Part shown: positions 37,042 through 51,630 of the stretch, one piece after another
How the letters are laid out: each line of letters starts with the position of its first letter
How positions within the stretch are numbered: position 1 is the first letter of the stretch
Source of the DNA: Theristus sp. LFF4_11
Taxonomy: Eukaryota > Nematoda > Chromadorea > Monhysterida > Xyalidae
Assembly: GCA_030248135.1 (NCBI GenBank)
Contig: JASANC010004591.1
Location: 158,952 to 222,951 of the forward strand
Length of the DNA stretch: 64,000 nt
Direction: 5' to 3'
Notes under the pieces: generated by a model
The model's database searches: none
What the model saw: only the letters and a program-made list of their open reading frames with translations
Told to the model about the DNA's origin: nothing
Program-made: the position numbers and the translations under genes

Positions 37042-37359
37042 ACAAAGTCCAATGGTTGCCGTTGTTCATTTGTAAACGCGATGTTGCGATCAGTTCAAAG
37101 CAACAAAACAGCGCACCGAGCACATAAACGCCGCGCGTGTTTTCGATGTTGTATCTAATATTGTGGATTTATTCAAACGTGTCCAGACTGAAATGACGTC
37201 ATTTGCTTTAAAAACGCCCGTTTGTCAAAGTACAGGCACTAAAATGTCAGTTTGGTGTGACTGATTCGACATTCACCATTTGTTTACGGGAAGAAATCGG
37301 CTAAACGGAAAGTCTGATTTGCTGTGAACGGCAAGCGCGTGTTTGGCGGCACATGACGT

Positions 37360-37705
37360 CATTTCAGTTGGACACGTTTAAAAAAATAGGTGATAGTTAC
37401 TTTAGTCGCCAAATTAGTAGCCACGTTTTTCAGTTTTGCAGAGACACGCAGTCACTATTTTTTGGTATTATCGATCTCAATGTTTCTGGGTGTCAGTGAA
37501 AGACGAACGCACACACACACACATACAAACTGTAGCGAGACAGACACACAAACACATCAACGAAGCTATCATACACGTGCGCTTGTGTGTGTAGGACACC
37601 ACAAACACACGCACGGACGCAGACACGCTGTTACAGAATATTGCTGTGTGCAAGACTGACAGACAGTTCAGTTCGTGTTTTAGAGTTTTACTTTTCCTTC
37701 TCATT
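37360..37705 (+). promoter_or_regulatory. CA-rich upstream region of repeat gene A (duplicated before gene B)
   Basis: GACGTCATTTCAGTTGGACA, then GACACGTTTAAA, TATTATCGATCT, CACACA/GACAGACA-rich tracts and CAAGACTGACAGACA. The same order recurs at 42430-42690 upstream of the paralogue, so this region was part of the tandem duplication and probably holds the promoter. No TATA box was assigned. Confidence 0.5.
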
Positions 37706-38022
37706 TTCTGTTTAAAATTCTGTTTTCATGGACGTGCTCTGTGAAGAATGGTGCTTGGTCACCAAACAAATTTGAACAAACAAACGATTGATATTAAAAA
37801 TATCAGATGGTCTCTGCTCTCTCCTGAGTCGAAGGTAAATTGGGCTCGGGGCAGTCCTTGCACGTTTTCGCCAGAGTTTGGTACACCTCATGGTTTCCGG
37901 AACCGGTGCGCGAATATTTGAATAAAAAACGTAATAAATTTCCTTCTGCGGTTTACTGAAACCCGACCGTCGACTTATTGATCGGAAAACGCTGAAAAAA
38001 AACGCGAGAGCAGAGATCGCAA

Positions 38023-41000
38023 ATGACGAGGTATGCCGATCGAAAAGCGTATTACAAGACGTACTACAAACGAAGACGGGAACGACTGCGCCAGAATGAG
38101 ACGGAGCAACAACGGGCACAACGACTAGAGCGCGAACGGTTTCTCCCATTTTTTTATTTTTATTCATCTTGTTTGTATGCCGTATTTCAAGCCACACCCG
38201 TTTTATTGCAGACTCTATAAAGCGGAAGCGCGACGAAAAAAGGCGCAGAGCATGACCGCGGAAGAGCGCGAAAAGCGACTGCTTGAACAGAGGTCAGTGT
38301 CACACGTTGTGTTGAACGGTTTTATTGTTATCGATTAACAACGTTCACACTGTTCGTTTTTGCAAATTATGAGGAACATTTGCAGGTTGCACCATTTGAA
38401 TTGCACTAGATTTTGTGCGGGCTCCGTTTCTGCTTGCGCAGCCGACGCTGCAAGGCAAGAAGCCCACTGTAATAAATTGTGATGTTTCGGCCACAGTTTC
38501 AAATTCTCGCCTACCGTTGTCTTGCAGTTCTTTGCGGGAATATGAAACACGAGTTTTCGCTTTGAAAACCGCTTGCGCCAGGAGCTTTTCACTTTCGTTA
38601 GAAACCACCAGCCGGTTTCTAACGCCGAAAACAACGCACGATACCATCACTTGTTTACTAAAAACAAAATGTTTTTCCATTTGTTCAAAATTCAAGAGTG
38701 AGCTTCCGATGAAGTGTGACCAGGAGGTTTCCCTTGTTTTTGTTTTGTTTCTGTTCCACTGAAATTTATGCGCCAATGGTAGATTAGCGAAAGCACAATC
38801 GATGCGAAGCGGAAATTACAATCAAACACTAGAATAACGTGAAATGCTGCTGCTCATGCAGAGGGTTGTTTTGTCTTCCTTTTTTCGCATGTTTTTCACC
38901 AGAAAAAAAACCTCTGTTTGAGCAAGTTTCAAAACAACAACAAAACATCTGTTTGAGCAGTTGCTGTTTAGGTTTATGATAAGCTGATAGTTAAAAAAAC
39001 TTTCAATCGAGTTCAGCAGAAAGCACCTAAAACATACGAGTATTATCAATTTTGCTAGGTTCTGCGACTCAGTGTGTGCAGACGTAGAAAGGAAACTAAT
39101 TTCAATCTGTGGCATATCAAAATAGCCTAAGTGACTTGGCTCTATTTAAAGGACTACTCGGATAATTTTGCCGATTTTGAATTCCCGCGTCATGCATGAA
39201 ACTGTTTAGCTATCTATGCGCGCATTGAGTTTCGCGACCAAAATAAAAGATCATACCAAAAAAGGTCGCCATCTTAATTTTAGACAAGCGATGGCCTTAC
39301 TGCGAAACAAGCAGAGAAAAAAGCAAACGCCAGAAGAGCGCGAACAGCAACTGTTTAGACAGAGGTTTTTCGTTTCTGTTTCTTTATCAGATACTTTGTT
39401 TTTGGATAGAGTTGTGGATGTTTCTCAAAACAAACAAGCAAGTAAAAAAGTTACCGGTAAATCGTTGTGATATTGCAACAACTTTCAATGCCAATGGTTG
39501 TCAAAAAATATTCAAATGAAACAACAAATTTGGAAAGTGTGCCAAAATCGATTCAAAGTTCCTGTGGTAAAACTTCTTGATGATATGATCAGGGTCTATG
39601 TATCTGGAACTGAACATATAAATTCGTGACAAGACCGATCGACCGTGTGGGGCTACAGTTTTTTTGATGTTCAACTAATGCCATTTTAGACGAGCAATGG
39701 CCGAAAAGCGACTGAAGCAACAGCTGCATGAGACGTTTGAACAGCGAGAAATGCGTTTGTTTCAGCAGAGGTCCGTTTTGAACACTTTTAAGAACGGCGG
39801 ATCTCAGGTGGAAAACAAGCAACACAACCTGAGCTTTTATTGAAACACAAACAATTTTGATTCACGGCATGCTTTTTTGAAGTGAACGTTCATGTTAGCT
39901 ATGAAATCTTGCAGAGCGGCGAGAGCGAGAATGCGTTTCGAACAACGAATGAACGAAGCAGCGGAAGACCGCGAGGCGAAACTACGCAAGAGAAGGTTCG
40001 TGTAATAAATCATAACCATTCAGAAGATCTGGCGGAGTGTTTAGCGTTTTTTGTGGTGTTACGTTTCACGTTCTTTTCAGTCGACTTGTGCAGAGGTGTT
40101 CTGATTGGCTATAAAATTTCTAATATGCACGCTAAAAAGTTTGGCATGTCGACCGATGAAAATACATTTGCAAGGTCGTCACCCAAAATTCCACTTTAAA
40201 AAAAATGATTTTCAAATTTTTATTAAGGAGACCTTATATGCAAGACTTTACGGTATTTTTCTTTTGCTTCAAATTGTAACAATGCCCAATATGCCGTCTA
40301 TGCAGAGAAGCGATTGCCGAGAAGCGACGGATACAGAGAATGAACGAGACACTTGAGCAGCGCGAAAAACGATTGAAGGACCAAAGGCAAAAAAATTGAC
40401 TTCAGCCCATTTGAAAAAACGTTGCTTTTAAAAAGTTGCTATTAAACTTCTTGGCAATGATTTTTCATCAAGTGAAACAATATTCATCTAAAATCTCAGA
40501 CAAGCGAAGGCCAGGATGCGATTGGGCCAGAAACTGAACTGTCACAAATCCAAGCAACACTTGCTGCAATTGGGGTTTGTTAAGGATTCTTTTTTGTTTT
40601 TGTTTTTGCCTGAGCATAAGTCTTTTCGTATCCAGCAGATATACACACAAAATAAAGTAAACCACCGAAACAAGGTCTCGTTTCCAGTCAGTCCGATGCC
40701 GAAATGCGAGTGGTGAAGCAGGAAGCGGACGACGCACCTGAAGAAGGCGACGAGCACAGGTTCATGGACTGTATTTTGCATAATTCAGATTACTTGGGCG
40801 CAAAAATCCTCAATTCGGACTCAGATAATCAAAATGTTGAACGTGATTTCAGAGAAGCGGTATCCCTCAACATGGAAGTGGCTATGAGCGAAGCGTCTGA
40901 AGAGCGAGATGAACAAAACCAAATACTTGACTTGATGTGCGTTTATACTCACAATCAATTGGCGATCACTGAGAAATTGTAGCGAATTCTGCAGCGGAGT

Positions 41001-41196
41001 CGGCTGACGTCAAGCTGATGAAGCCAGAATTTTCATAAACTGTTGCCATGTGACAAGTCTGTCGTGTGAAAATTTCCTCAAATGCAAAAGTTTCCACAAA
41101 ATTTTAACAAAAGTTGAAGCCCAACAAAATCTTCTCCGTTACAATTACAGACAAGCCACAAATGGACAGAAGGAAGCACAGGCGTTGTGTAAATAA
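38023..41196 (+). CDS. STPR-like 27-residue helical repeat protein, paralogue A (10 exons)
   Basis: Ten exons, all joined in phase 2, give 265 aa: 38023-38138, 38212-38292, 39284-39364, 39690-39770, 39915-39995, 40306-40386, 40500-40574, 40688-40759, 40853-40936 and 41151-41196. Exons 2-6 are each exactly 81 bp and encode one 27-residue repeat with the pattern A-x-A-x-x-R then E-x-x-E-Q-R-E-x-R-L-x-x-Q-R (for example RAMAEKRLKQQLHETFEQRE). The repeats are strongly charged and helical and resemble the 23-residue STPR repeats of FMBP-1-type DNA-binding proteins, but are four residues longer. An N-terminal YYKTYYKRRRERLRQ precedes them. The C-terminal exons are acidic (VVKQEADDAPEEGDEH; SEASEERDEQNQILDL). 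Exon 6 uses a GC donor, and exon 7 is divergent (weaker call). Nuclear, nucleic-acid-binding function is inference. AATAAA lies at 41318-41323. Paralogue B is about 1.7 kb downstream. Confidence 0.75.
39058..39258 (+). repeat. Dispersed ~200-bp repeat R1 in intron 2 of gene A
   Basis: Begins TCTGCGACTCAGTGTG and continues through CCTAAGTGAC, CGATTTTGAATTCCCGCGTC, ATGCATGAAACTG, TCTATGCGCGCATTGAG to AAAATAAAAGAT. Related copies lie at 43269-43465, 58937-59140 (reverse), 47770-47895, 44577-44637 (partial) and 12905-13025 (diverged). It is SINE-sized, but no tRNA head was identified. Confidence 0.65.
40217..40254 (+). repeat. MITE family 2 terminal fragment in intron 5 of gene A
   Basis: ATTAAGGAGACCTTATATGC then AAGACTTTACGG matches the right end of the full family 2 copies at 46566 and 49307, followed by TA. 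The left end is missing. Confidence 0.7.
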
Positions 41197-41317
41197 TTAC
41201 GTGGAGTGAAATTTGTTATTTTTTGTTCCTTTGCTCTTGCTTGTGATATGTCATTCATTGAACTTCGTTTTTTTGTCTTGTTTTGTTGTACAGTGTATCA
41301 TTTTCATTGTGAAGAAC

Positions 41318-41323
41318 AATAAA
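41318..41323 (+). terminator. Polyadenylation signal, repeat gene A
   Basis: AATAAA about 120 bp after the stop codon at 41194-41196. Confidence 0.55.
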
Positions 41324-41426
41324 ACTGAAATGGCGAATGTCTTTAGTTGCCTTTTTCGGAATACATGAAGAAATCCCAAAGTTCTGGAGTACAACTGCAT
41401 GCCGCTCAGCGTGGTGTCGCCTCCAC

Positions 41427-42181
41427 TAGGGTTGCCACGAGACATGTCTCGTCTCGTCATTTGTCTCGCTCGGACCCATTTTTGCTGTATCGTGTATCGT
41501 CTCGTCTCGCCAAATTCTCAAAATAGGCGTATCGTGTATCGTCTCGTACAATGACTTTGCGTATCGTGTATCGTCTCGTCTCGTGACTTTGCGTATCGTG
41601 TATCGTCTCGTCTCGCCAAATTCCTGTCTCGCGGCAACGGCTTTCGTCGAAATGATCGTGATTTTCTTGGACTTCATGATAGCTTTCGTGGCTGCGTTCG
41701 CCTTCATGGACGTGTTTGACGAACTGAACGCGGCGGGAGCAGACGCATAGTTTTGATTTGATTGTTGTTGCTGTTGTTTCTGTTTCCGTGAGTTTTTCTG
41801 GTTTTTCTCCTGTGTGAGTTTTTGTTGTTGTTTTTTTTTGCTTTCGCGTGTCTTTTTGTGTGTGGCAATCAATTGCGGAGTAAATAAATGTGTGCGCTTT
41901 GATACCTCAGGCATTATTTCCAAAAAAATTCACAAATTACTTGTCTCGTCTCGTATCGTCTCTTTATTTGTCTCGCTCGGACCAATTTTTGCTGTCTCGT
42001 GTATCGTCTCGTCTCGTGACCCTGCGTATCGTGTATCGTCTCGTCTCGTGACCTTGCGTATCGTGTATCGTCTCGTATCGTCAAAAATCCAAAAATGCTG
42101 TCTCGTGTATCGGCTCGTACAATGACTTTGCGTATCGCGTATCGTCTCGTCTCGCCAAATTCCTGTCTCGCGGCAACCCTA
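41427..42181. mobile_element. hAT-like element with TCTCGTCTCG arrays, 8-bp duplication GCCTCCAC
   Basis: Termini TAGGGTTGCCACGAGAC / GTCTCGCGGCAACCCTA, flanked by GCCTCCAC (41419-41426 and 42182-42189). Both arms are arrays of GTCTCGT/GTATCGT words. The middle (about 41640-41900) is unrelated and holds a K/Q/S-rich open frame on the minus strand. Related arms lie at 62042-62165 and 62870-63018. It separates paralogues A and B. Confidence 0.87.
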
Positions 42182-42429
42182 GCCTCCACTATGATTGAGT
42201 TTTGGCTCGACCGAATGCATGCTAGCAAGGGTAAAAAAACGCCGTAAACAGTGATGAAGAATAACACGGTACAGCCGCATACCGTGTTGCACAACCGTTG
42301 ACCGTGAAGTGCTCCATGCTTTCTCAGCTGGGAGGGGCTGTGACGCGAAGTTACAAGGAAACAGCAATGAAGTAATGATAATGAACACAGCAACCATCCA
42401 CAAAAACGAGTGGGCATGTTTCTGTGCAT

Positions 42430-42690
42430 ATGACGTCGTTTTGGTCCGACACGTTTGAAACATCAGCTATAAGGTGTCGAACAGTGCAACACACAGACAG
42501 AACAGACACAAACACGCAAGTTCTTCGTATTATCGATCTACGTGTGTACAGACACACAAACACGTCAGTGAAGCTGAGTATGCGTTTGCGTGGTAGACAC
42601 AGATGCAGAGTTACACAGAGACACGCAGCATCCTAGAATTTGCTGGTGTGCAGGACTGACAGACACAGCCATTCTCGTTTCGACGTTGTT
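42430..42690 (+). promoter_or_regulatory. CA-rich upstream region of repeat gene B
   Basis: Shares GACGTC, CCGACACGTTTGAAA, TATTATCGATCT, ACACAGACAGA tracts and CAGGACTGACAGACA, in the same order as 37360-37705. Confidence 0.5.
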
Positions 42691-42910
42691 CAAGTTTTGT
42701 GTTCTTGTTTTTCTTGTGATTTTAGTTTTCGCGGAACTTCTAAAAACATTTCTTGGCAAGTGGTTTGGTTGCAAATCAGATTTGAGCTTGAAGTAAAAAA
42801 ATCGTCAACGATTTATCGAGAACAAGACGAATCATCTCGATCGATAAAAAAAAACGACGCAAAGCGCAGCAACGAGACAAACCGGACACAAGGCAAATGA
42901 AGGTCCAGAA

Positions 42911-45178
42911 ATGAAGCGTTATGAAGATCGGAAAGAGTATTTCAAAAGGTACAAACAACGAAGACGAGAACAGTTGCGCCAGAATGAAACAGAGGAACAA
43001 CGTGAAAAACGACTGGAACGCGAAAGGTTTTAAACGATTTAAAAACATGATTTTCTGTGTACTTTGTCGTTTTTGTTCGGGAACCCGTTTTTTTGCAATT
43101 GTTTTCATATGCGGTATTTGCTCCAACTCAAAATATCCTCTTATTCTTGCAGGCTGAAAAAAGCAGAGGCACGACGAAAAAAGGCGCAGAGCATGACCCC
43201 AGAAGAGCGCGAAAAGCGACTGCTTGAACAGAGGTCAGTGTTACACACGTTGCATTATCTTTTCTTTAAGACCACACTCAATGCGGTTGTGAATGTGAAA
43301 AGAAACTAGCTACAATCTTTATGTGGTATTTTAGAATAGCCTAAGTGACCCGGCCTTGTTTAGGGGACTCGGATCCCTTTGCCAATTTTGAGTTCCCGCG
43401 TCGTGTATGAAACTGCTTGCCCATCTATGCGCGCTTTGAGACGCGGGACCAAAATTAAAGATATTATTATTGCAGGTTTATTAGGTGGGTGTTTTATATA
43501 GATAGTAGTGGGAGGAACCTTATATGCACAACTTTACAGTAAGTACCGTTGAGCTACAGTTTTATCACTCAACTACAATGGCATTTTAGACGAGCAATGG
43601 CCGAAAAGCGACTGAAGCAACAGCTGCATGAGACGTTTGAACAGCGAGAAATGCGATTGTTTGAGCAGAGGTCAGTATTGAACATTTCTGAAGGGATCCT
43701 CAATTTGAAAACAAGCACACCGAAAATTTTTTGAACCAGTAATATAGATGATGTGAAATTTAGGTTTCAAAGCGTTCTGGCGCTTAACAAGCCACATTTA
43801 GTTTTGAAATACTATGAAAACGCCATATCTAGGTAGAAAAACTAGGATTCAAATAAGCGCATAGAAAAAAGCAAACAAGTTGAATTGACATTTACTGTGT
43901 TTTTGACCGTATATTGCAGAGCAGCAAGAGCTAGAATGCGATTCGAGCAAAGAATGAACGAAACAGCTGAAGAACGCGATGCGAAGCTGCGCGAGAAAAG
44001 GTTGGTGCAAAATTGTTCCGTCAGTTTCTTGCTGTTTGGACGTTGATCGGTAAATCGCTGAAAATACAACGCTCAATAACACGTGATTTTCAAAAAAATG
44101 AGTTGTAAAGCGTTGCATGAAAACATTGCATGTGCTTTTCTCAGTGAGTAATTGTTTAGGGTTTAAATCGACTTGGTCAAACAGAAAGCGAGGCGTGCGT
44201 TAACGCTAGCAAACGCTTTGAAACGCGCGTTTACACTCAATAACGTTTTGAAAACTTTGAATTGGAAACGTATTTTTTTGAGTGTTCTGCCCTCCTGTAC
44301 ACAGGCAAGCGATGGCCCAAAAGCGACGAATGCAGAGAAGACCGACAGATGCGGCGCGCACAAAACGATTGGACAAGAACACGTTTGTGAAACTGTTGAT
44401 TTTCGCTTCGCACTGAGATAAACCTCGGCTACTAAAGTTGCTGTTGCAATTATTGCAACTATTTTTATGACCATTTTCAAATTGCCGCGCAGCCATGACA
44501 AGACATTCTCCTTTGCGTGCAACTGCATACTCGGACATGTTCAGCTAAGCAAGATAATAGTCAAGTATTATCTTTTCTTTAAGACCTGCGACTCAATGCG
44601 TTTGTGGACGTAAAAGGAAACTACGTAGTCAAGTTGAAAATTGTTGCACGTGCTTTCAGACAAGCGGATGCGAAAACGCGAGTGGTGAAGCAGGAAGCAG
44701 ACGATGGCGATGAGCAGAGGTTCGTTTTTGTCGATTTTTAATCCCGGTATCTCACGTCACTTCGGAGTGAAATGGTTTTTGACATCGACCTGTGATGAGT
44801 TTTTGAAACTCAGACAATTCGACATAGAAATGTTGCAGTTTCAGAGAAGCAGAAGACGCCGCCAACATGGCAGTGGAGCGGTTTATGAGCGAAGCGTCTG
44901 AGGAGCGCGATCAACAAGAACAAATACTCGACCTGATGTGCGTTTACTCAAAACTGCTCAAAACTTATTGCTCAAAACAATGATTTTAACCGAAACCGAC
45001 ACATTCGCTGTTTCTTAGTGTGATTCACAATTTAGCAAAAACAAATAACGTTCAAACAAACACACTGTACAAAAAATCAGTTTAAAATTTAACGACATCT
45101 TCTTTTTTACAATTGTGCAGACAAGCCACGGATGCACCGCAACGCCGGGACCGAAAGAACCACAAACATTGTAAATGA
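42911..45178 (+). CDS. STPR-like 27-residue helical repeat protein, paralogue B (8 exons)
   Basis: Eight exons join in phase 2 to 215 aa: 42911-43026, 43153-43233, 43590-43670, 43920-44000, 44305-44382, 44660-44719, 44845-44937 and 45121-45178. Each exon has a counterpart in paralogue A at the same phase: KRYEDRKEYFKRYKQRRRE start, repeats 2, 4, 5 and 6, then the acidic C-terminal exons (VVKQEADDGDEQ; FMSEASEERDQQEQILDL) and a basic tail. The exons matching A's third and seventh are absent. Because every cassette is phase 2-2, the loss keeps the frame. Repeat 6 is one codon short and has drifted (RRMQRRPTDAARTKRLDKN). All introns are GT-AG. The nearest AATAAA is 45524-45529, about 350 bp downstream. 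No function is known; a role like that of A is inferred from sequence identity. Confidence 0.75.
43269..43465 (+). repeat. Dispersed repeat R1 in intron 2 of gene B
   Basis: Same position and orientation relative to the exons as the copy in gene A (39058-39258), so the insertion predates the gene duplication. It contains CCTAAGTGACCCGGCC, GCCAATTTTGAGTTCCCGCG and TTGAGACGCGGGACCAAAAT. Confidence 0.65.
43512..43546 (+). repeat. MITE family 2 terminal fragment at the lost-exon site
   Basis: GGAGGAACCTTATATGCACA then ACTTTACAGTA matches the right terminus of family 2 (46566-46811), with two mismatches. It occupies the interval where paralogue A has its third exon. Confidence 0.6.
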
Positions 45179-45523
45179 ATAAGACAAACTTTTCGAACAA
45201 ATTATATTTTCTGTTTCTAATGCGTGTTATGTTTCTTGCCTTCACTCTCATTTTCGCTACGTTTCATTCATTGATGAGCTCGTTTTTTATCTTGTTTTGT
45301 TGTGGAATGCATGTGCAGGGAGACTTCTTTGACTAAAAACGCTGAAATTTGAATATGCCACGGATCAATCAATGCTTTTTGGAAAATACTTTTATAAAGC
45401 TGTGCTTGGGCGTTTTGTGTGGGCCTGTTAGAAAATTGAAAAATTAGAAAATTGAAAAACAAGCTGGACTCATTTTGTCGTCGGTACAATAATTCGTTTC
45501 ACTAAACAAACACAACAACAACG

Positions 45524-45529
45524 AATAAA
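45524..45529 (+). terminator. Possible polyadenylation signal, repeat gene B
   Basis: AATAAA about 350 bp after the stop at 45176-45178; no nearer canonical hexamer was seen. Confidence 0.35.
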
Positions 45530-45683
45530 ATGTAAAATTAAAAAAAAATTGTGCAACCAGACTTTTAATACAGTATAGCCGATTAAACATGGCAGTTTTT
45601 TTGGGGGGGAGGGGTTTTGGAGAAAGAAAAAGAAGTCAAAAAAAAATTTTGTGCAAATTTGTGGCGTTTTTTTTAAAAATATT

Positions 45684-45714
<31 letters not shown>

Positions 45715-45976
45715 CTGTGGTGTTATTTTGGTGGAATAGAAAAAACACACTCGGGGAGTCACCCACTCTCTGGGGTGTCGCTTTTTAATAGTACTGCTGT
45801 AGTTTTCAGCTTGAGGTTCGGTCGGTCAATGCGGATTGCGGAAATACAAAATAATGTCAAAAAATTATGAAACGCCAAACATGAAAACTTATCTTTCGTC
45901 AATTTTTCGTCAGTTTAAAACAGTAGTTGAGCATAAAAATTGGCCACTTTGCTGGTCTCTAGCCGATTGGCAAATA
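45530..45976. other. No gene seen; T-tract and G-tract sequence
   Basis: Contains a GGGGGGGAGGGG tract near 45603, a run of T near 45690-45714 and a short match to the 27840/49880 repeat (GCCGATTAAACATGGCAG). No supported exon. Confidence 0.4.
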
Positions 45977-46259
45977 CAGTCGAACTCAATAAAATATGGA
46001 ATCAGCTGATTGGTCGGCCGAGGGACGTCGTCGTCGTCATCAAACAAAAACTACATTTTGAGCTGTTGATTCTAAATTTTGCAATCTCTAATATTTTCAG
46101 TTCATTTTTAGCGTGAAAAGGGTGCTGGAAATTCACATTCATTCAAAAGAAACACGTTTCAATAGAATCCAGATCCACGAAAAAAGAAGGATGCGGAGTG
46201 TGAGCAGCCTCCCCTCTGCCGACCAATCAGCTGATTCCACATTTTATTGAGTGCGACTG
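45977..46259. mobile_element. MITE family 3 copy (TIR CAGTCGAACTCAATAAAAT), TA target
   Basis: CAGTCGAACTCAATAAAAT and ATTTTATTGAGTGCGACTG are inverted ends with TA on both sides. Subterminal AATCAGCTGATTGGTCGGC / CGACCAATCAGCTGATT also pair. Confidence 0.85.
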
Positions 46260-46418
46260 TAGTCTAATACAATATATGACAGCTGACACAAATGTATTGT
46301 ATACAGTACTGTCGTGCTACCGAATTTACTATGTTTTCCACAATTCTTCCAACCGATTCATGTTTCATGGAAGCCAGTTGTATAAAAAAGGAACAAAAAG
46401 CATCAAGTATACAAAAAG

Positions 46419-46499
46419 GGGGGGGGGGGGGGGGTGGGGGGGGGGGGGGGGGGGGGGGGGGAAGGGGGGGGATTTTATTGGGGGGGGGGGGGGGGGGGT
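46419..46499 (+). repeat. Near-continuous poly-G tract of about 80 nt
   Basis: Several runs of more than ten G are broken only by single T or AA and one ATTTTATT. It will be C-rich on the other strand and is likely to form G-quadruplexes. The exact length may be affected by sequencing. Confidence 0.8.
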
Positions 46500-46565
46500 A
46501 GCAATAAGACTGACACACAACAACCTGGTATAATATCAGTTTCCGCACGTGCATAACGATTGGTA

Positions 46566-46811
46566 CCGTAAAGTCTTGCATATAAGGTCTCCTTATATAA
46601 ATTTGAAAATCAAAATTTTTTGAATAAAGTGGATTTCGGGTGGGCCTTATTAGGGGGGGGGGTTTTAAAAACAATAAGTTTCCCCCTTATAAGGGGGGAG
46701 GTTTCCCCCCTGTCAAAATTTTTTTTTTTTTTCCCCCGCCGTGTGACACTCCGCCCACTTTTGGGTGGGGGTCTTATAAGTGGGAGGAACCTTATATGCA
46801 AGACTTTACGG
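46566..46811 (+). mobile_element. MITE family 2 (TIR CCGTAAAGTCTTGCATATAAGG), TA target
   Basis: Left CCGTAAAGTCTTGCATATAA and right TTATATGCAAGACTTTACGG are inverted and flanked by TA. The interior has GGGGGG and T tracts. Another full copy lies at 49307-49523 and fragments at 40217, 43512 and perhaps 60050. Confidence 0.9.
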
Positions 46812-47418
46812 TAATTATCAAGAATCATCAAGATCTCAATAATTACTATTACAATATAAAGCAAGTTTATTCAAACATGACACACAGAAACAGCGTTATC
46901 AGTCGTCGTTACTTAATGTAAACAAGCTTTTTGACTGTCAGAAATCATTGCAGAAAAACTGCAGAAAAAAATGCATTCTGCACTGCAGTTTGCGCTTGCA
47001 ATTAAAATTGCACTGTATTGAAAACTGTACTGCATTTGAAACTGCACTGCATATTTTAAAAACAGTCAGTCAGTTTTTTCTGCGTGGTACAATAATTAGC
47101 ACAATAAACCACGGAATATCATCTGCTGCAAACGGAACTGGGTTCAAAAAATACCAAAATCTCTCGAAAATGAAAAACAGAATGAGTCGATATAATATGG
47201 TAGATTCGTATTCAAATGAACTTTCGTATTTTAGAGACACTGAAAAAGTACAAAATAATTAAACGTTGTACACTCTAACCCGTTATTTCAAAAACCAATG
47301 AAACTGAAACTCGGAGGTTCCAAATTACTGATCATTTTCGTGTTGCCGTTTGCGTAAAACAAAAAAATCATAATCTGCATGGTATTTTTTGAAGCACACA
47401 CACACAGACGGAGTGTCG

Positions 47419-51630
<4,212 letters not shown>

